This document shows positions 63,580 through 64,000 of a stretch of 64,000 bases of DNA, piece by piece. The stretch's first letter is position 1; each line of letters begins with the position of its first letter. Source of the stretch: Ancylomarina salipaludis (GTDB lineage Bacteria; Bacteroidota; Bacteroidia; Bacteroidales; Marinifilaceae). The notes below the pieces were generated by a model. That model was given only the letters and a program-made list of their open reading frames with translations. It was not told the DNA's origin and made no database searches. The DNA is taken from NCBI RefSeq assembly GCF_004122035.1, contig NZ_SAXA01000015.1:1-64000 (forward strand). Reading direction: 5' to 3'. Made by a program: the position numbers and the translations under genes.

Positions 63580-64000
63580 ATGAAAAAATTATCATTCATT
63601 ATGGTTCTTCTTTTGTGTGTTTCAATGGTAAACGCTCAGAAGAGTAAAGTAACAGGTGCTAGCAACTACCTAACATCTGGTAAACTGGATAAGGCAAAAG
63701 AAGCTATTGATGCAGGTATTAGTGACGAAAAATGTGTTGCATGGCCAAAAGCATACTTAGTACAAGGAAAAGTTTATCAAGCTATTTTCGAAAGTCCACT
63801 TCCAGCCTATAGAAAATTATCTGATACACCATTACAGATAGCTTATGACGCTTACATGAAGTGTTTGGAACTAGATGTTAAGAATAAATATGCTAAGGCT
63901 GTTAAAGCTCAGATGACAAACTTAATTCCAGATTACACAAATAAAGCTGTTGAATTTTACAATGCTGAAGATTATAATGGAGCATTGAATGCATTTGAGA
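63580..64000 (+). CDS. Exported TPR-type protein, 5' part, cut by the window end
   Basis: An ATG at 63580 opens a frame that runs off the window (140 codons seen). A signal peptide (MKKLSFIMVLLLCVSMVNAQ) is followed by helical pairs with tetratricopeptide spacing (NYLTSGKLDKAKEAID, AYDAYMKCLELD, AVEFYNAEDYNGALNAFE). It is probably a periplasmic or outer-membrane-associated scaffold; the function cannot be named from this part. Confidence 0.85.
   Translation, partial: MKKLSFIMVLLLCVSMVNAQKSKVTGASNYLTSGKLDKAKEAIDAGISDEKCVAWPKAYLVQGKVYQAIFESPLPAYRKLSDTPLQIAYDAYMKCLELDVKNKYAKAVKAQMTNLIPDYTNKAVEFYNAEDYNGALNAFE

Overview
The window comes from a member of the Bacteroidota, probably the Marinilabiliales/Marinifilaceae area. 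Reasons: AT-rich DNA, −7 boxes of the form TAnnTTTG, few Shine-Dalgarno sites, an RNase H with a viroplasmin-type N-terminus, a propeller-type sensor kinase, and fermentative pfl genes beside phosphate butyryltransferase. The placement is inference from gene content, not from a marker gene.

Layout. 1-2573 is chromosomal: tRNA-Leu(UAG), a small unknown gene and mnmE. 2555-28748 is a 26.2-kb integrated island. A perfect 17-bp direct repeat bounds it, and the left copy is the last codons of mnmE (F-C-I-G-K). After a left-end control region (22-bp end repeats, a six-unit 10-bp array, a palindrome) come a zinc-finger/HTH protein, a tyrosine integrase, an unknown 497-aa protein, an AlpA-like HTH protein, a phage-type replication initiator and a helper. 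No relaxase, conjugation or virion genes are present, so the island looks satellite-like. The rest is defence cargo: a 1041-aa SF1 helicase, then a nine-gene co-directional run. That run is hsdM, hsdS, an OLD nuclease plus UvrD helicase pair (Gabija-like) wedged before hsdR, then a membrane protein, two related ABC-type ATPases and an HNH nuclease. This last four-gene module is Septu-like in logic, but its composition does not match a system I can name and it is the best candidate for something new. An RNase HI gene and an XRE regulator close the island.

28749-41463 is chromosomal: hemL and hemD (tetrapyrrole synthesis), a RelA-type (p)ppGpp synthetase with a decayed hydrolase site, and a heavy-metal RND efflux cluster (TolC, CusA/CzcA, CusB/CzcB) with two His-rich exported proteins upstream, then a small membrane protein. 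41485-42277 is a REP/RAYT locus in which REP repeats lie both upstream of and inside the transposase gene.

42781-64000 is chromosomal: an FtsX-type permease, an exported class I glutamine amidotransferase-like protein, an unknown 498-aa protein followed by a possible structured RNA, a propeller sensor kinase, and an anaerobic pyruvate/formate block (pflB, pflA, focA) with a phosphate acyltransferase. Then come tpx, clpC, gyrA and the start of a TPR protein cut by the window edge. pflB/pflA cleave pyruvate to acetyl-CoA and formate, focA moves formate across the inner membrane, and the acyltransferase could conserve acyl-CoA energy as acyl-phosphate.
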